7,668 bases of DNA, taken from positions 1 through 7,668 of the forward strand of contig JBEGTT010000125.1 in the NCBI GenBank assembly GCA_041179245.1, read 5' to 3'. Within the stretch, counting starts at the first letter, position 1. Every line of letters begins with the position of its first letter. Under the pieces are notes generated by a model. That model ran no database searches and was not told the origin of the DNA. It saw nothing but the letters and a program-made list of their open reading frames with translations. The DNA is from JBEGTT01 sp041179245. Lineage in GTDB: Bacteria; Pseudomonadota; Gammaproteobacteria; Burkholderiales; Rhodocyclaceae. Made by a program: the position numbers and the translations under genes. Below are positions 7,129-7,668 of this stretch, one piece after another.

Positions 7129-7398
7129 TTAACCAATCATTGCAGGGATGCTGTTGTACATACGCTGGAAATATTCAGTGATGTAGCTCAGCATCCAAGG
7201 GCCTGCCAGCAGTAGGGCCAAAAATGCACCCACAATTTTCGGAATGAACGACAGGGTTTGCTCATTGATCTGAGTGGCAGCCTGAAAAATACTCACGATC
7301 AAGCCAATGATTAGGGCTGTTAGCAATAACGGGGCTGACAAAACCAGAGTTGCCTCAATGGCTTGTCTGCCGATTTCCATGACGGTTCCAGGTGTCAC
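7129..7398 (-). CDS. fliQ: FliQ, flagellar export gate membrane protein (GTG start)
   Basis: FliQ is a small two-helix membrane protein that packs around FliP and FliR in the export gate. Starting at GTG (7398-7396), the product begins with (M)TPGTVMEIGRQAIEATL and has 89 residues, the standard FliQ length and N-terminus. Two hydrophobic helices, about residues 18-38 and 53-72, flank the conserved loop FQAATQINEQTLSFIPK. An ATG at 7446 in the same frame would add 16 residues lying entirely over the fliP C-terminus; they do not resemble FliQ. The GTG overlaps the fliP stop as GTGA, the usual 4-base coupling overlap, which strongly supports this start. No clear Shine-Dalgarno is seen, consistent with coupled translation. 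Confidence 0.94.
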   Translation of the reverse strand: MTPGTVMEIGRQAIEATLVLSAPLLLTALIIGLIVSIFQAATQINEQTLSFIPKIVGAFLALLLAGPWMLSYITEYFQRMYNSIPAMIG

Positions 7399-7668
7399 GA
7401 TAGCGGCCCGAAACTTTGTACCAGCGACCCCATGAGCAACGCCCAACCGTCAACGAGCACAAATAAAATGAGCTTGAATGGCAGTGAAACCATGACAGGG
7501 GACATCATCATCATGCCCATAGCCATCAACAGGGTGGCAACAACCATATCGATAACCAGAAATGGAATGAAGACGATAAAGGCAATTTGAAAGGCTGTTT
7601 TTAGCTCACTGGTCACAAAAGCAGGGATCAGGATTCGCATGGGTGTATTTTCGGGTTTGTCTAGACTA
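7395..7668 (-). CDS. fliP: FliP, flagellar export gate protein (5' end outside window)
   Basis: FliP is the main pore-forming subunit of the flagellar export gate. About 90 C-terminal residues are visible; the full protein is usually about 245-255 residues with an N-terminal signal sequence, which lies beyond the right edge. The frame stays open to the edge (...SLDKPENTP before MRILIPAF), so the ATG at 7640 is internal. Diagnostic sequence is PAFVTSELKTAFQIAFIVF, followed by FLVIDMVVATLLMAMGMMMM and PFKLILFVLVDGWALLMGSL, covering the last two membrane helices of the family. The stop overlaps the fliQ GTG. The leftward order fliP-fliQ-fliR is the normal order; the promoter lies outside the window. 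Confidence 0.96.
   Translation of the reverse strand, partial: SLDKPENTPMRILIPAFVTSELKTAFQIAFIVFIPFLVIDMVVATLLMAMGMMMMSPVMVSLPFKLILFVLVDGWALLMGSLVQSFGPLS

Noticed and set aside
7399..7446. Longer fliQ start at the ATG at 7446
   Set aside because: The extra 16 residues overlap the fliP C-terminus and are absent from typical FliQ; the GTGA junction and the 89-residue length favour 7398.
7503..7514. CAT x4 trinucleotide repeat in fliP
   Set aside because: It encodes four Met in a helix end where FliP proteins often carry a Met run; too short to be a variable repeat.

Overview
This window is a stretch of bacterial flagellar genes, coding almost end to end. It has a rightward block flgH(partial)-flgI-flgJ-flgK-flgL plus an unrecognised small lipoprotein gene. 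Facing it is a leftward block read as fliP(partial)-fliQ-fliR. P- and L-ring genes and a two-domain FlgJ (rod-binding plus peptidoglycan hydrolase) indicate a Gram-negative proteobacterium of the beta/gamma type. The medium GC content (roughly half by eye) and the protein style lean towards a betaproteobacterium; the lineage is inference.

Layout on the + strand: 1-469 is the C-terminal two thirds of FlgH (L-ring lipoprotein). FlgI (P-ring) is at 494-1576, FlgJ at 1576-2589, FlgK (hook-filament junction) at 2669-4788, FlgL at 4804-5748, and an unknown lipoprotein at 5748-6332. flgI/flgJ and flgL/lipoprotein overlap by one base in TAATG junctions, which suggests translational coupling. The only real gap, 79 bp between flgJ and flgK, holds a weak hairpin and a sigma-28-like promoter candidate. 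A strong match to the sigma-54 -24/-12 consensus lies further upstream, inside the 3' end of flgJ. flgKL may therefore be transcribed separately from the ring genes, as late genes often are.

On the - strand, fliP (window edge to 7395), fliQ (7398-7129) and fliR (7119-6334) encode the membrane core of the flagellar type III export gate. fliP and fliQ overlap in a GTGA junction, which fixes a GTG start for fliQ. The two blocks converge with one base between the lipoprotein and fliR stop codons, so any terminator has to lie inside the opposing gene.

The most striking feature is in flgK. Its frame breaks exactly at an uninterrupted run of nine G (3233-3241), and both sides are well-preserved FlgK sequence. 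Ten or seven G would restore a protein of about 706 or 705 residues. This could be an OFF state of a phase-variable contingency locus, a homopolymer sequencing error, or a site of ribosomal or transcriptional slippage. Because FlgK is needed to attach the filament, tract length would act as a motility switch if it varies in the population. The second point of interest is the unrecognised lipoprotein coupled to flgL.

Together the genes cover the outer rings (FlgH, FlgI), local wall opening and rod capping (FlgJ), the hook-filament adaptors (FlgK, FlgL) and the export channel that secretes rod, hook and filament subunits (FliP, FliQ, FliR).
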